Shown here: piece after piece, positions 50,041 through 63,359 of the stretch | How the letters are laid out: the number at the start of each line of letters is the position of its first letter | How positions within the stretch are numbered: the first letter of the stretch is position 1 | NCBI RefSeq assembly: GCF_963576615.1 | Contig: NC_088711.1 | Coordinates: forward strand, 38,684,621 to 38,748,620 | Direction: 5' to 3' | Source: Watersipora subatra | Lineage: Eukaryota > Bryozoa > Gymnolaemata > Cheilostomatida > Watersiporidae | Length of the DNA: 64,000 bases | Position numbers and translations under genes: made by a program | The notes under the pieces: generated by a model | The model's database searches: none | What the model was told of the DNA's origin: nothing | Seen by the model: only the letters and a program-made list of their open reading frames with translations

Positions 50041-53000
50041 ACATTTATAAACAGCTACAATTGACAAAACAAATATTTCTGTCCCAAAGGTTAATTATAG
50101 CTAAACGATCTTCCTTTGACTGTAGTCAAATACAGCACTGATGACTCGTTGTGAAGTTTTAGTTGCCACTCTGAATTATCAGCTTTCTTCATCATATCTA
50201 ACCCTGACCTAATTAATAATGCCCAACAGAGCTGTAACTGTTATGCAAGAGTTCCATGTAGGTGCTTTAAGAGGATAATATATAATTGAGGTGCTTTCAG
50301 GTTATATGAAATGTTTTATTACTGTAATGGTACTATTGAATCAGACATTTCAGGGTCACCTAATATTTATCTATAGAATATATCAATGACCAGATCAATT
50401 GATCATTTTATCCCCTATGATATGCTGAAACTTGACTTGATTGGTAAGGCGTATGCAAGGTTAGACAAACCAATTGTAGATTTTTACCCTATGTAGGCAA
50501 TTTCTCAAGAGCAGACTGACTTGTTATTATTCACTTCCTTTGTTAGTTCTCCTCAACTGATTGAATGCTTTGGTGCTGTTAGGGGAAAACAACTCCGACA
50601 TGCAAGCTGTACTAGTCTTTTTGTCAATATTAAACGTTTTGCTTAATGTGGACAAGGAAAAGCTTAGCAGCTAACTGCAGTGGAAAACTGGTATAAGAGT
50701 TGTGCTCCTTTTTATTGTTTATGCAGCGTGGGTGAGCAACTCCTTCAACAGCTAAAACTTTTTAGCATCCTGTTTAACTCCAAGGCAAATAACTACACTT
50801 ATCCTTACAACTTAGGATATGATGCTTCAGCTGTCTCTGCCAAACCTGAGATATGATGAAAGAATTATCTCTCCAATTCTAACATAGTTATACAACCCAA
50901 CTGTGTACAAGGATGGAGAATTGGAATTTTTTGGACTTGTTGATTGAGTATGTTTTTATTGGGTATTTCTGTACTCTACTGATATTGAAGTAACTTTAGT
51001 GAAAAAAGAGAGGCTACCAAAATAAACTGTAAATTACCTAGTAGAAGTTGTGCACTCTGCGCTGATTTAGAGCTATCAACCCTTTGCTCTCAATAATGTG
51101 GTACATTTTCTTTGTTCATAGATAATATTCTCCCTAAATAAATTATGGTACTCTCTATATCGGCTAATCTGTATCCTTATAAACAAGGTATGAGTTTTAG
51201 TTAATTATGGTACTCTCTATATTGGCTAATCTGTATCCTTATAAACAAGCTATGAGTTTTAGTTAATTATGACAAAATAAGGAAATTAAAATTTCTGAAA
51301 ATATCAAATAAATCTTATGGTTCAATTTAATACTTTGAAATAAGCGTGGAATAATTTGCAAACAATTTTGAGCAAGAAGGCTCGGCTAACCCTTGTCTCT
51401 TTAAAAGTTGAAAATACTTCCGAGCAACCATGAGTGAAGATGACATAATATCAAACTTAATAAAGTATATTAAGGAGATACTTGGGTTACTATTACTACA
51501 TGTAGTTTGTGACCGTTTCATATTTTTTCAAAAAACCATGACAAGCTATGGCTAGAAGTTTTATAATAGATTTATATTTCTTTGAGAAATGAACAACCGA
51601 AGAAGTTATGTTGAAACCAATAAATATATTGAGAATGATAATAATAATAGCTATCTTTACTAAAAAATATGTAGCAGACGCAGTTACACTAATTAAGAAG
51701 CTGTAAAAAATGCATGCCACAAACATAGCAGAGGTAGTCATCACCAATTCTCTCTGTAGACAGAAAAACAACGATTACTTATAGTAGAGTTTGGAGAGGA
51801 TTAGTCACAAAATGAGGTGTTTTTCTTATAGAGCAATTTAAAAGCTGTGATAAACTATGGTTTCACAATTTTACTCATGTCAGTGTTAGTGATGCTGGTG
51901 CGTGTGCATTAGCGCATGTGTGCGTGTGTGTATGTGCGCGTGTGTGTTGTAAGAAGTTACTGGTGTTTAGCTCAAATGTATAGATGAGCCAATGTAGCTT
52001 GTGAGTTAAAATATAGGCAAAATTTAAGAGCTAGTAATAGCAATAATAGAAACAAACACATGCTGAGTGATATTGTTTTGACATGTTTGTATACACATTT
52101 TAAGGACAAGCATTAAACACCGCAAAATCCCATGCGGAAAAATTTGCTTTCACAGATACGGCGTTATTCTCCCTGTTGAAGATTAAACAGGAGTAAAACT
52201 GCTGGAGTCATCAAATAATCAGCACCAGAACAGAAAATAAATATTATTTTAAAAAAGTAATAGAAAGAAAGCATTAAATATATGTACTAAGTGCAACATG
52301 AGCTATTGTATAGAACATAAAAGCACTTAGCTTTTAGTCATTTGATACAAATTTATTTCAAGCAGATATAGATTTGCTCTAATCAAGTGATAGCTTCAGG
52401 AAGATATAATTCAAGCTGGCCACCACCGAGACTGAGAATAACTCATCGATCATACCTCAGTATTCAATGTGAAATCACCGTCAATCAATGAGAACAACTT
52501 GAGGTGTTCCTTCATTTCTTTTATTAAATGTGCACTAGTCTGGATTTCAGATAAGATATGAACTTTTCACAAAGGCAAAGATTGCAAATTTTGGTTTTTT
52601 GGGAAGGCTGTAAAGCGCTTAGCTTTTTTATTGAACTATGTAGGCTACCTTTTGTTTTTTTAGTTTCCAAATGTGCTTGCTAAGTTTGATCTGGTTGTTT
52701 TTACTTGTGTGGTTCAATGATGCTTTTTGTTGTCGTACCTAATTCTTAAAGCCGGTTTCACAGTGTGCTACATGTTTGTTGTTTTGATGGCTACTTAACT
52801 GTTGCTTGGATACCATTATTCTCTTTGTCTTGCAATTACCATCAAGTAGGTATTCACAATTGAATACCTTGATTGTGGCTGTATTATTTTTTGGCTTTAT
52901 TGAATATGTTTTTATTGTGTACTTTAATTATTGTTGTCATGCATGGCATTCAAAAATAGCTAAGTCCTAAAGTGTGTGTGTTCAATATTATGCAGAGAGT

Positions 53001-53130
53001 GTGCTTCTTGGTAAATCATTGCTTAACTTTGTTGGTGAAATGTGCATATGTGTTTGGACAGAGCAGATATGTTGGGTTATTTGATATAAAATATATTTAT
53101 ACAAATAGTAAGAAAATGAAACAAAACTTT
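50041..53130. other. Array unit block between units D and E
   Basis: No gene. Holds a dispersed-repeat relative (about 50,235-50,540), a local direct duplication (TTATGGTACTCTCTATATCGG near 51,146 and again at 51,206, about 60-base step), a short TG tract (51,895-51,950), and the 3' flank of gene E. Matches unit B 26,483-29,900 and unit E 57,360-60,700. Confidence 0.5.
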
Positions 53131-53309
53131 AAACTTAACAAACCAAAAAAGATGAATATGATAATTTTGGTTTAATTAAGCACAAAAAATACATGCACCA
53201 TTCGCATATTTCTTGTAAAAGTCTTGACGGAAGTTTATCGGAATCCTTCACTAAAGGTTGGCATTGTGGGAAAGTGGCGACTTTTGAAGAATGTCGGTTG
53301 TCTGTGTGT

Positions 53310-53960
53310 CTAATCTGTAACAGTATGAGTATACTCATAATTACTATTTTGTATTGCGGAATCAGAAATCTTATCAATTAATATTAACTAATTCAGGTTT
53401 ACATATTTTTTTACAAGTTTTATTAAGTTATCAAGAAAATTGCACACTTTCATACCATGATATATATTTAATAACCGTTTTATACAACATGTAATCTGAT
53501 CATTACACTTTGCATCAATCTTTACGTAAGCCGTATTTAGCAGTATAACAAAACTTTATTCATATTTTAAGAGGAAATAAATATCATTTATACTTACATC
53601 CTCCAAACCCTCTGCCAAATCCACCTCCAAATCCACCTCCAAATCCTTTTCCAAAGCCACCACCGAAACCTCGTCCAAATCCACCTTTAAATCCTCGTCC
53701 AAATCCACCACCAAAGCCTCTTCCAAATCCACCCCCAAAACCTCCTCCAAATCCACCAATTCCTCTACCAAACCCGCCTCTGAAATAGATTATAAATAAA
53801 TCTTAAAAGAAACAATGGTATTATTTTATTGTTACAAAATTTTAATATTAACTCATTCTTTTTATGTGATGAGAAACAGTAGAAGGACATACCCGAAGCC
53901 AGATGCGACGGTTTGGTGGAGAGCAAGACAGAGAGCCACAAGGATTACCAAGAACTTCAT
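53310..53960 (-). CDS. Secreted glycine-rich protein, copy E
   Basis: Spliced gene, 84 aa. Coding exons on minus: 53,960-53,893, 53,779-53,598 and 53,314-53,310. Signal MKFLVILVALCLALHQTVAS, then GFG, then the 60-residue block with Gly to Lys at exon residue 31 (shared with F) and Lys at residue 44 (shared with C and D). It ends GGY-stop through the split Tyr codon. Introns 494 (5' UTR), 113 and 283 bp; exon 2 begins at 53,988. The frame and splice sites are intact and the TATA box is perfect. Likely active; function as for the family, unknown. Confidence 0.87.
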
Positions 53961-54482
53961 ATTGATTGTTGGTAGTGTGTGTTTATATCTAAAGTGTGAA
54001 TAAGTGTTCAACACATACAATGATGAGTTACATGTTTTGGCTTAATTGTGAGCTACACTACCTACAGAACCACACATTTTTATATTAATAATGTTATGGG
54101 ATCGGCTTATTGAACAGTGACAGTCCAAAAGTATATACAACTTATTAAATATTGTTTAGCAAGTGAATGTTATAAAAACAAACCGTCTAATAATTAGAAA
54201 ATGTCACACATCAATTTTTACTATAAAACTAAGCTGAATGATCAGCTTAAAACTTGATAGCTATTTATAATTTAAATCAGATGATAGCAAAAACCCCTGC
54301 TGCCTAAAAACAACACTTTTATTGTTATAAAATGCAGAACAGTAAAACTGATAGACCATGTTAATATAAGCTTTTCTCTAATGTTTAAGAATATTAATAA
54401 ATTTTTGCCATTGTAAAATCTTTACTGTTGAGGACCTCAGTCTAATGAATAGAAGTAGTATATTAAATTATATAGTACTTAC

Positions 54483-54565
54483 AGATCCTTCTGCTGTTGA
54501 AGATGAACTGAATTCTGGGACTGATGAGCCTCTATTTATACCAATAAACCCTCATTAATTATACA
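54483..54565 (-). promoter_or_regulatory. Gene E core promoter and non-coding exon 1
   Basis: Minus strand: TAATTAATGAGGGTTTATTG then GTATAAATAGAGG (TATAAATA at 54,540-54,533). Exon 1 about 54,507-54,483 ends before GTAAGT. Confidence 0.78.
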
Positions 54566-55580
54566 TAAATGAATGAAATCATGATCCTGTCTTTAAACCG
54601 TTATTTCTGATAACCAATCAGGGAAGTCATCAATTTAAATCAACTTGACAACATTTATATCTGGGGGTTTAAAATATGTAATGAATTGTTAAGTTATGCT
54701 GATTGTACAGCCTACTCAATACAGCACAGTAAGCAACTTAAACAAAAATATCTGAAATAAAAATAATATATGTGAGTTTTTATTGTGGTGTTGAATGTTA
54801 CTTCAACTTTTAAAAGTCTTAATCAAGTTTAAAGTGCTATAAGAAGCTCTTTTCTAAGTTCAAAACCAAGCTATCTATAAAATAATGAAGAAATTTTTAA
54901 ATGCAAATTTTAAGAACATATGAGTTATTCTTTCAAAATATGAAATTTGTTTTTTTTGGTTTAATTATTAGTTCTAGAATTTGATACATTTAAAAACGAA
55001 ACGACAAGTAAGAGTGTGAATTGTGTTTTAGAGTTGTTGAATAATTAGTAACACCATTATTGCAAGCCAAAATAATAAATATCCTTTGGCAGTCGACCAA
55101 AGTCTTTGGAATAATAATTGTAAAAAGTTGAAAGTAAAACTAGCTAGTATAAGTTACCACCTGAGTATTAATGTATCGATAGTATTTTGACTGTATATAA
55201 TTACAATGTTAACCAAATTAAAGATCTTAATAAATCTCAATAAAATAACGATATAATATTTAAGGTCTTTATAAATATCTGAATATTACCAGATGACATA
55301 TTATGGTAAGTACAAGTTAGGTCAAAGTAAATAAGAAAAGTACGTGTCGTAGCTTAGTCCGTACTTTAAATCTTTAACACACCAGCTCTGAGTTGTTTCA
55401 CTTAAATGTAACTTACGCTGCTGTCCTGCCCTTCAAGATAAACCTAGGAAAACTTTAAGGAGGTCATCCTTTTTACACCAATTGTTATGAACCTTTTGAT
55501 AATTTAATACTGAGAAAATTGACATAGACTTCTTCATGAAGCTTCTGTTAAAAACCCTGGTACACAAATTATGACAACTA
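54566..55580. other. Array unit block upstream of gene E
   Basis: No gene. CCAATCAGGGAAGTCATCAA near 54,614 and CTTGACAACATTTATATCTG near 54,644 are shared with C and F. Confidence 0.6.
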
Positions 55581-56895
55581 AGTATTCCTAAACAAGTTTT
55601 TTGTACTGCCAGCTTAAAAAGTTTACTGAAAACGATATTATTTAACATATGAACTCCTTCAGTGTCGCGTGCCAATTACAGCAAAATGCAGCAGTTGTGA
55701 TTTACAGCAATATTTATTAGTGGTTTTGTCTATGTCCAGTCATGACACAAATTACTATTTAATGGAAAATACAGTTCAACAAGGCTTCCATGTAGGTTAT
55801 TGAATAGAACAGACAGTAGTTATGATATCTCTATATATTTATATATGTACTTGTAGACCTGCAATTGTTATTTTAGACACTTTCGTGATTGTTTCCATGA
55901 TTCAAACATGCCAAAATAATCTAATATGTAAATATATTTGCTAAAATGGTACTATTTAATATATATACGCCTTCAGTGTCACCTGGCAATTATAGCAAAA
56001 TGCGGCAGTAGTGATTTATAGTGATATTTGTTAGCACTCTCCTGTATATCCAGTCATGACACAAATGGCTATTTAATAGAAATTACTGTTCCGCAAGACT
56101 TTCGTATAGTTGCTTGATTGGAGCAGAAAGAAGTTAACAGGTTTTAAGATATTTCTATATATCTATATTTGTAGCCCTCTAATTACTGTTTAAAACGCTT
56201 TCGTAATGGTCTCCATGATTCAGCCATTCCAAAGTCCTCTAATACTCATCTATAAAAGGACCAATTTATCACTTTAATCCCTATTGCATGCCAAAACTAA
56301 TGACATGACTTTTGCGTTGTTCCTGATTTTAGACTATGTTGTAGTGGATGCCATCTAAATGCTATATGTTTCCCAAGGATACCCAAACATTAAGTATCTC
56401 TTTCAAAGCTTTCTTCGGTTCATCAGGTGCCACGTATCTGCAAAGAGAGGATAATTCAGACTCGTTAAACTGACTCTAATGTAAGTCATCAAGGTGGGAT
56501 GACCTTCTGTGCTTGTTTACTAATGTACACTTATCATGGTATTGTCCTTTTAAGTGTATTTTGGGTTTTGAGCCTATTTTGAATACCTCTGCAAATAGTA
56601 TTTGAAGTTTTCGCAAAACACTGTGACAATTCAGCAGATGTGACCATCTATGAAGAGTATTAGAAGAATATTTGATATACGCTGTTGAGTAGTTAATTTG
56701 CAGCTGCCAATCAAGCTATCTAATCAGTATTATTTGAGTTCACCTTCGTTATGTAAAATTTTTTGAAGTAGTTGTCCGAGATAGAAATAGTATTCAATAT
56801 AGTTACTCTTCAGCTCAGTGTTACATGCACTTAAAACCTACCAGCTGAGAATTTGCAGCATGGGACAAGATGTTAGCAGTTTGTAAGAATGTTGA
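55581..56895. other. Unit E block right of a 4.3 kb deletion
   Basis: At about 55,583 the sequence jumps from the counterpart of unit D 44,075 to that of about 48,440, so both octamer tracts are missing. The TCGCGTGCC-type module is doubled (words at 55,662 and 55,976, the second mutated to GTGTCACCTGGCA). No gene. Confidence 0.7.
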
Positions 56896-56899
56896 GAAA

Positions 56900-57345
<446 letters not shown>

Positions 57346-59340
57346 ATACATTTCTAAACAGCTAAAATTGACAAAATAACTATTTTCGTCCCAAAGGTTA
57401 ATTATAGCTAAATGATCCTTTTTTGACGGTAGTCAAATACAGCACTGATGATTTTTTGTGAATTTATAGTTGTCACTTTGATTTTGCAGTTTTTTTCATC
57501 AAAATTAGCCTTGACCTAACTAATAATACAACAAACAAGGTTGTCAGTGTTATGCAAGACTTATACATAAGTGCTTTAAGAGGATAATATATAATTGAAG
57601 TCCTGTCAGGTTATATGAAATGTTTTATTACTGTAATGGTATTGTACTAATGACTTAGACATTGCAGGGTCATCTAATATTTATCTATAGAATATATCAA
57701 TGACCAGACCAGTTGATCATTTCATCCCCCATGATATGCTGAAACTTGACTTGATTTGTAAGGTGTATGCATTGATGGGCAAACCAATTGTAGATTTTTA
57801 CCCTATGTAAGCCATTTCTCAAGAGCAGGCTGACTTGTTATTATTCCTTTCCTTTATCAGCTCTCCTCAACTGATTGAATGCTCTATAGTGTTGTTAGGG
57901 GGAAACAACTCCGACTTGGGGCTAAATGCTAGTCGTATTGTCAATATTAACATTTTGCTTATTGTAGACCAAAAAAAGCGTACCAGCTAACTTCAGTAGA
58001 AAACTGATATAGAGTTGTGCTCCTTATTTTTTTTGCAGCTTGGGTGAGCAACTCCCTAAGTAGCGAAAACTTCTTTAGCAGCCTGTTTAACTCCAAGGCT
58101 AATAACTACATTTATGCCTACAACCTGGGTAATGTTGCTTCAGTTGAATCTGCCAAACCTGACATATGATGAAAGAGTTCTCTTTCCGATTCTAACATGC
58201 TTGTACAGCCCAACGGTGTACAAGGTATGGAGAATTTGAACTTTTTTGACTAGTTGATTTGTATTGTTTGTTGGATGTTTGTTTTAAATAATGTAATAAT
58301 GGATTTGTTGATATGACGATGTCATAATGAAGCATTCTTTCAAAAATCTAACAAATTTCTTAATATAGTAGTTTAGAAAATAAAGTATTGACCAAGTGAG
58401 TGGGTATTGAGCTTGAAAATTTATTAAACAAGCACTAGTGGGGAGTAAAACTAAGCTCAACCTGCTCTTATGCTATATGCACTGCACTCCTATTATAATA
58501 AATTTAGTGGAAAAAGATAACTAGCAAAATAAATTGTAAATTACGTTGTAGGAGTTGTGCACTCTGAGCTGCTTTAGACCTACATGTATAATCTTTCTGC
58601 TTTCAATAATGTGGTACATTTTCTTTGTTCATAGATTTAATCATACTTTCTTCCTAGATAAATTATGATAATTTATGTACTGGCTACTCTGCATCTTTAT
58701 AAACATGATATGAGTTTTAGTTAGCTATGGTAACAGTAATAAATCAAATTTTTTAAAAATATACAATAAAACTTATGGGTTAAGTTAATACTTTGAAAAA
58801 AGCATGGAATAATTTGTAAATGATTTTGAGCAAAAAGGCTTGGCTAATAATTTTTTCCTTAAAAATGGAAAGTTCTTCCAAGCAATCAAGAGTGAAATGA
58901 CATAATACCAAACCTAATGAAGTATTTTAAAGAGATACGATGGTCGTTAATACCAATTCGTGACTGTTTCATACTTCACCAAAAAACATGACAAGCTAAA
59001 ATTAAAAATTTAAAGATAAATTTCTATTTCTCTGAAAAAATGAAGAACCAAAGAAAATAGTTTGGAACAAATAATTATATGGAGATTGCTAATAATAATA
59101 ACTAACTTTACTAAAACGTGTAGCAGACACAATAAAACTAATAAAGAAACTGTTAAAAATACATATCATAAACGTGGCAGAAAATGTCATCACCTATTAT
59201 CTCTACACAAAAAAACAACAATAACTCGTAGCAGAGTTTAAACATCCTAGTTTGGGAGATGGATTAGTCGCGAAATGTTTTTCTTTTAGGGTAATTAAAA
59301 AGCTATGATAAACTACGGTTTTAAAATTTTACTCATGCCA
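57346..59340. other. Array unit block (unit E)
   Basis: No gene. Dispersed-repeat relative at about 57,550-57,850. Matches 50,050-51,890. Confidence 0.5.
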
Positions 59341-59582
59341 GTGGTAGTGATGTTCGTGCATGTGTGTGTGTGCGTGCATGCGTGCGTGCGTGTGCATATG
59401 TGCATATTTTCACATGGGTGTATGTGCACATGGGTGTGTGTGTGTGTCTGTGTAAGCACATGTGCATGTGTGAGCGGGAGCACTCACACAAACACGCACA
59501 CACACATGCGCTCACGTGCCCATGCGCGCACACGCATGTAAGCCAGAGTTTGCATGCGCATGTGTGTGCATTTGCATTCTAA
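59341..59582. repeat. TG/CA-rich microsatellite (unit E)
   Basis: GTGTGTGTGCGTGCATGCGT-type text on plus turning into CACACAAACACGCACACACA, so the two halves are roughly inverse. Open frames here are by-products. Confidence 0.85.
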
Positions 59583-60840
59583 GAAGTTACTGGTGTTGAG
59601 CTCAGATGTATAAATGAACCAACAAACCCGTAGCTTGTGAGTTAAAATATAAGCAAAGTTTTAGAGTTAGTAATAGTGGTCATAGAAACAAGCACATAAT
59701 GAGTGAATATATTTTGACATGTTCACATTCCCGTTTTAAGCACCGGTATTAAACACAGCAGGATTCCATGTGAAAAAACATTTACTTTCCCAGATATGGC
59801 GTTATTCTGCCTGTTCTAGGTTAAACAGCTGTAGTCGTCAACTAATTAGCCCCAGAACAGGAAATACAAGTTTTTTTAAAAAGTAATAGAAAGAAAGCAC
59901 TCAATATATGTACTAAGTGCTACATGAATCTAATATATAAAATAATTGTATGGAATACAATGAGCAGTTAGTTTTTAGTCATTTGCCACAAGTGTTTTTT
60001 AAAGCAGATATAGATTTGCTCTCATCGAGTAATAACTTCAGGAAGGCTACCTCAGCTGGCCACCACTGGGGGTGAGATACATATAACTCATCGATCAAAC
60101 TTTATTGGTCAATGTGAAATCACCATCAATCAATGAGAACTACTTGGGGTGTTTCTTCATTTGTTTTATTTAATGTACACTGGTCTGGATTGCAGATATT
60201 CATGAACTTATCACAAAAAGGGAAATATTGCTTGTTTTGCTTGTGTGTTGGAAAAGCTGTAAATTGCTTAACTTTTTTATTGAGCTATGTAGGCTACCCT
60301 TTGGTCTTTTAGTCTCCAAATGCAAATGCTAAGCTCGGTCTTCCTGTTTTTACTTGTGTGGTTCAATAATGCTTTGTTGTTGTTCCTTCCCTTAAAGCCA
60401 ATTTCACAGTGTGTTCAATGTTTCCCTTTTTGTTGTTGTTCTGATCACTAAGTCACTATTGCTTGATATATTATCCTGTTTGTCTTTCAATCACCGTCTA
60501 GTAAGTATTCGTTTTTGAATACCTTAATTGTGGCTGTATCATTTTTTGGCTTTATTGAATATGTTTCTGTTGTGTACTTTAATTATTGCTGTCATGCATG
60601 GCATTCAAAAATAGCTAAGTCCTAAAGTGTGTGTGTTCAATCTTATGCAGAGCTTGTGCTTCTTGGTAAATCATTGTTTAACGTGGTTGCTAAAATGTGC
60701 ATATGTTTTGGACAGAACAGATATGTTGGGTTATTTGATATACCGGTAAATTATATTTACAAAAATATTAAGAAAATGAAACAAAATATTAAACTTAACA
60801 AACTTTAAAAAGGTAAATATGATCATTTCAGTTTAATCAA
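59583..60840. other. Array unit block 3' of gene F
   Basis: No gene. The stretch AAAAATAGCTAAGTCCTAAAG near 60,606 (given as a word within the shared block 60,540-60,740) is nearly identical to 52,890-53,090. Confidence 0.5.
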
Positions 60841-60983
60841 TCACAAAAATACATGCATCATCCGCATGTTTTTGTAAAAGTCTTGACATAAGTTTATCAG
60901 AATCCTTCACTAAAGGTTCGCTCTGTGAGAAGATGGAGACTTGTAAAGAATGAGAATTTGAAGAATTTCATTTGTCTGTGTGT

Positions 60984-61630
60984 CTAATCTGTAAAAGTGT
61001 GAGTATAATCATAATTAATACATGTATTTTGCATTTTGGAATCAGACATTTTATCTATTAAAATTAACTAATTCAAGTTTACATATTTTTAGAGGTGTTA
61101 TTGAGTTATGAAGAACATTGCACATTTTCATACAACGATATATAATTATTCACGGTTTTATACAACATAGAGTCTGAGCATTACACTTTGCATTAACTTT
61201 TATGTAAGCAGCATTTAGAAGTATAACAAAGTTTTATCTATATTTTAAGAGGAATTAAGTATTGTTTATACTTACATCCTCCAAACCCTCTTCCAAATCC
61301 ACCTCCAAATCCACCTCCAAATCCTCTTCCGAAGCCACCACCGAAACCCCGTCCAAATCCACCTTTAAATCCTCGTCCAAATCCACCGCCAAAGCCTCTT
61401 CCAAATCCACCACCAAAACCACCTCCAAATCCACCAATTCCTCTACCAAACCCGCCTCTGAAATAGATTATAAATAAATCTTATAAAAAAAGAGTATTAT
61501 TTTATTGTTACGAAAGCTTGAATCTTTTGTCTTATGTAATGAGAAACAGTAAAAGAACATACCCAAAGCCAGATGCGACGGTTTGGTGGAGAGCAAGACA
61601 GAGAGCCACAAGGATTACCAAAAACTTCAT
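60984..61630 (-). CDS. Secreted glycine-rich protein, copy F
   Basis: Spliced gene, 84 aa. Coding exons on minus: 61,630-61,563, 61,457-61,276 and 60,988-60,984. Signal MKFLVILVALCLALHQTVAS, then GFG and the 60-residue Gly/Phe/Arg block, with Lys at exon residue 31 as in E and Arg at 44. Ends GGY-stop. Introns 494 (5' UTR), 105 and 287 bp; exon 2 begins at 61,659. Intact frame, strong donors and perfect TATA. Nearly a twin of E. Confidence 0.87.
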
Positions 61631-62153
61631 ATTGATTGTTGGTAGTGTTGTGTTTGTATCTAAAATGTGAATAAGTGTTAAACACATACCAGGATGAGTT
61701 AAATGTTTTGGCTTAATTGTGAGCTACACAACTTACAGAACTACACATTTTTATATTAAATGTTATAGGATTGGCCTACTGGATAGTGGCAGTCCAAAAG
61801 TATATGAAACTGATTAAATATTGTTTAGTGAGTGAATGTTATAAAAACAAACAGTCTAATATTTAGAAAATGTCACACTTATCAATTTTTACTATAAAAC
61901 TAAGCTGAATGATCAGTTTAAAACTTAATTGCTATTTTTAGTTTAAATCAGATGATAGCAAAAACCTTGGCTGCCTAAAATCAACACTTTTTTAGTTATA
62001 AAATGCAGAACAGTAAAACTGATAGACCATGTTAATATAAGCTTTTCTCTAATGTTTAAGGATATTAATAAATTTTTGCCATTGAAAATCTTTTACTGTT
62101 GAGGACCTCAGTCTAATGAATAGAAGTAGTATATTAAATTATATAGTACTTAC

Positions 62154-62235
62154 ATATCCTTCTGCTGTTGAAAATGAACTAAATTTTGAGACTGATGAGC
62201 TTCTATTTATACAAATAAACTCTCATTAATCGTAT
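62154..62235 (-). promoter_or_regulatory. Gene F core promoter and non-coding exon 1
   Basis: Minus strand: GATTAATGAGAGTTTATTTG then TATAAATAGAAG (TATAAATA at 62,211-62,204). Exon 1 about 62,178-62,154 ends before GTAAGT. Confidence 0.78.
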
Positions 62236-63355
62236 GTAAATACATGAAATCATGATCCTGTCTTTAAACCGTTATTTCTGACAACCAATCAGGGAATTCA
62301 TCGATCTAAATCAACTTGACAACATTTATATCCAGGCGTTAAAGATAAGTAGTGAATTGTTGAGTTATGATGATTGTACAGCCTACTCAATACTGCACAG
62401 TAAGCAACTTAAACAAAAAAATCTTAAATAAAAATAATATATGTAAGTTTTTATTGTGGTGTTGAATGTTACTTCAACTTATAAACGTCTTAATGAAGTT
62501 TTAGGTGCTATGAAAAGCTCCTTTTTTAGTTCAAAACCAAGTTATCTATGAAATAATAAAGAAATTTTTAAATGCAAATTTTAAGAACAAATGAGTTATT
62601 CAATTGAAATATGAAATCTGTTTCTTTTTTTGTTTAATTATTAGTTCTAAAATTTGATACATTTAAAAATGAAGCATCAAGTAAGAGTGTGAAATGTATT
62701 CAGAGTTGTTGAATAATTAGTAACACCATTATTACAAACCAAAATAATAAATATCCTTTGGCAGTCGACCAAAACTTTACAAAGACTTTGGAATAATAAT
62801 TGTAAAAAGTTGAAAGTAAAACTAGCTAGTATAAGTTAACACTTGAGTATTAATGTATTGATAGTATTTTGAATGTATATAATAACAATGTTAACCAAAT
62901 AACAGATCTTAATAAATCTTAATAAAATAACATTATAATATTTAAGGTCTTTATATATGTCTGAATATTACCAGATGACATATTTTGGTAAGTACAAGTT
63001 AGGTCAAAGTAAATAAGAAAAGTACGTGTTATAGCTTAGGCCGTATTTCAAATCCTTAACACACCAGCTCCGAGTTGTGTCACTTGAATGTAGCTTACGC
63101 TGCTTCCTCCTGCCCTTCTAGATAAACCTATGAATATTTTAGAGAGGTCATCCTTTTTACACCAATGTTCAAGAACCTTTTGAGTATTTAAAACCTAGAA
63201 AATTGACATAGACTTCTTCATAAAGTTTCTGTTAATAACACTGGTATACAAATTATGACAACTAGACTTTCACCAGCATTGTCAGATACGAATGACTCTT
63301 GGGTCACTGTTTTGAAAAGTTTGAAAGTTCTAACAATTCATCTTTAGGAAGTGCC
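62236..63355. other. Array unit block upstream of gene F
   Basis: No gene. Aligns with the E, D, C and B upstream blocks until about 63,355 (AGGAAGTGCCCTCCC), where homology stops. Confidence 0.6.
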
Positions 63356-63359
63356 CTCC

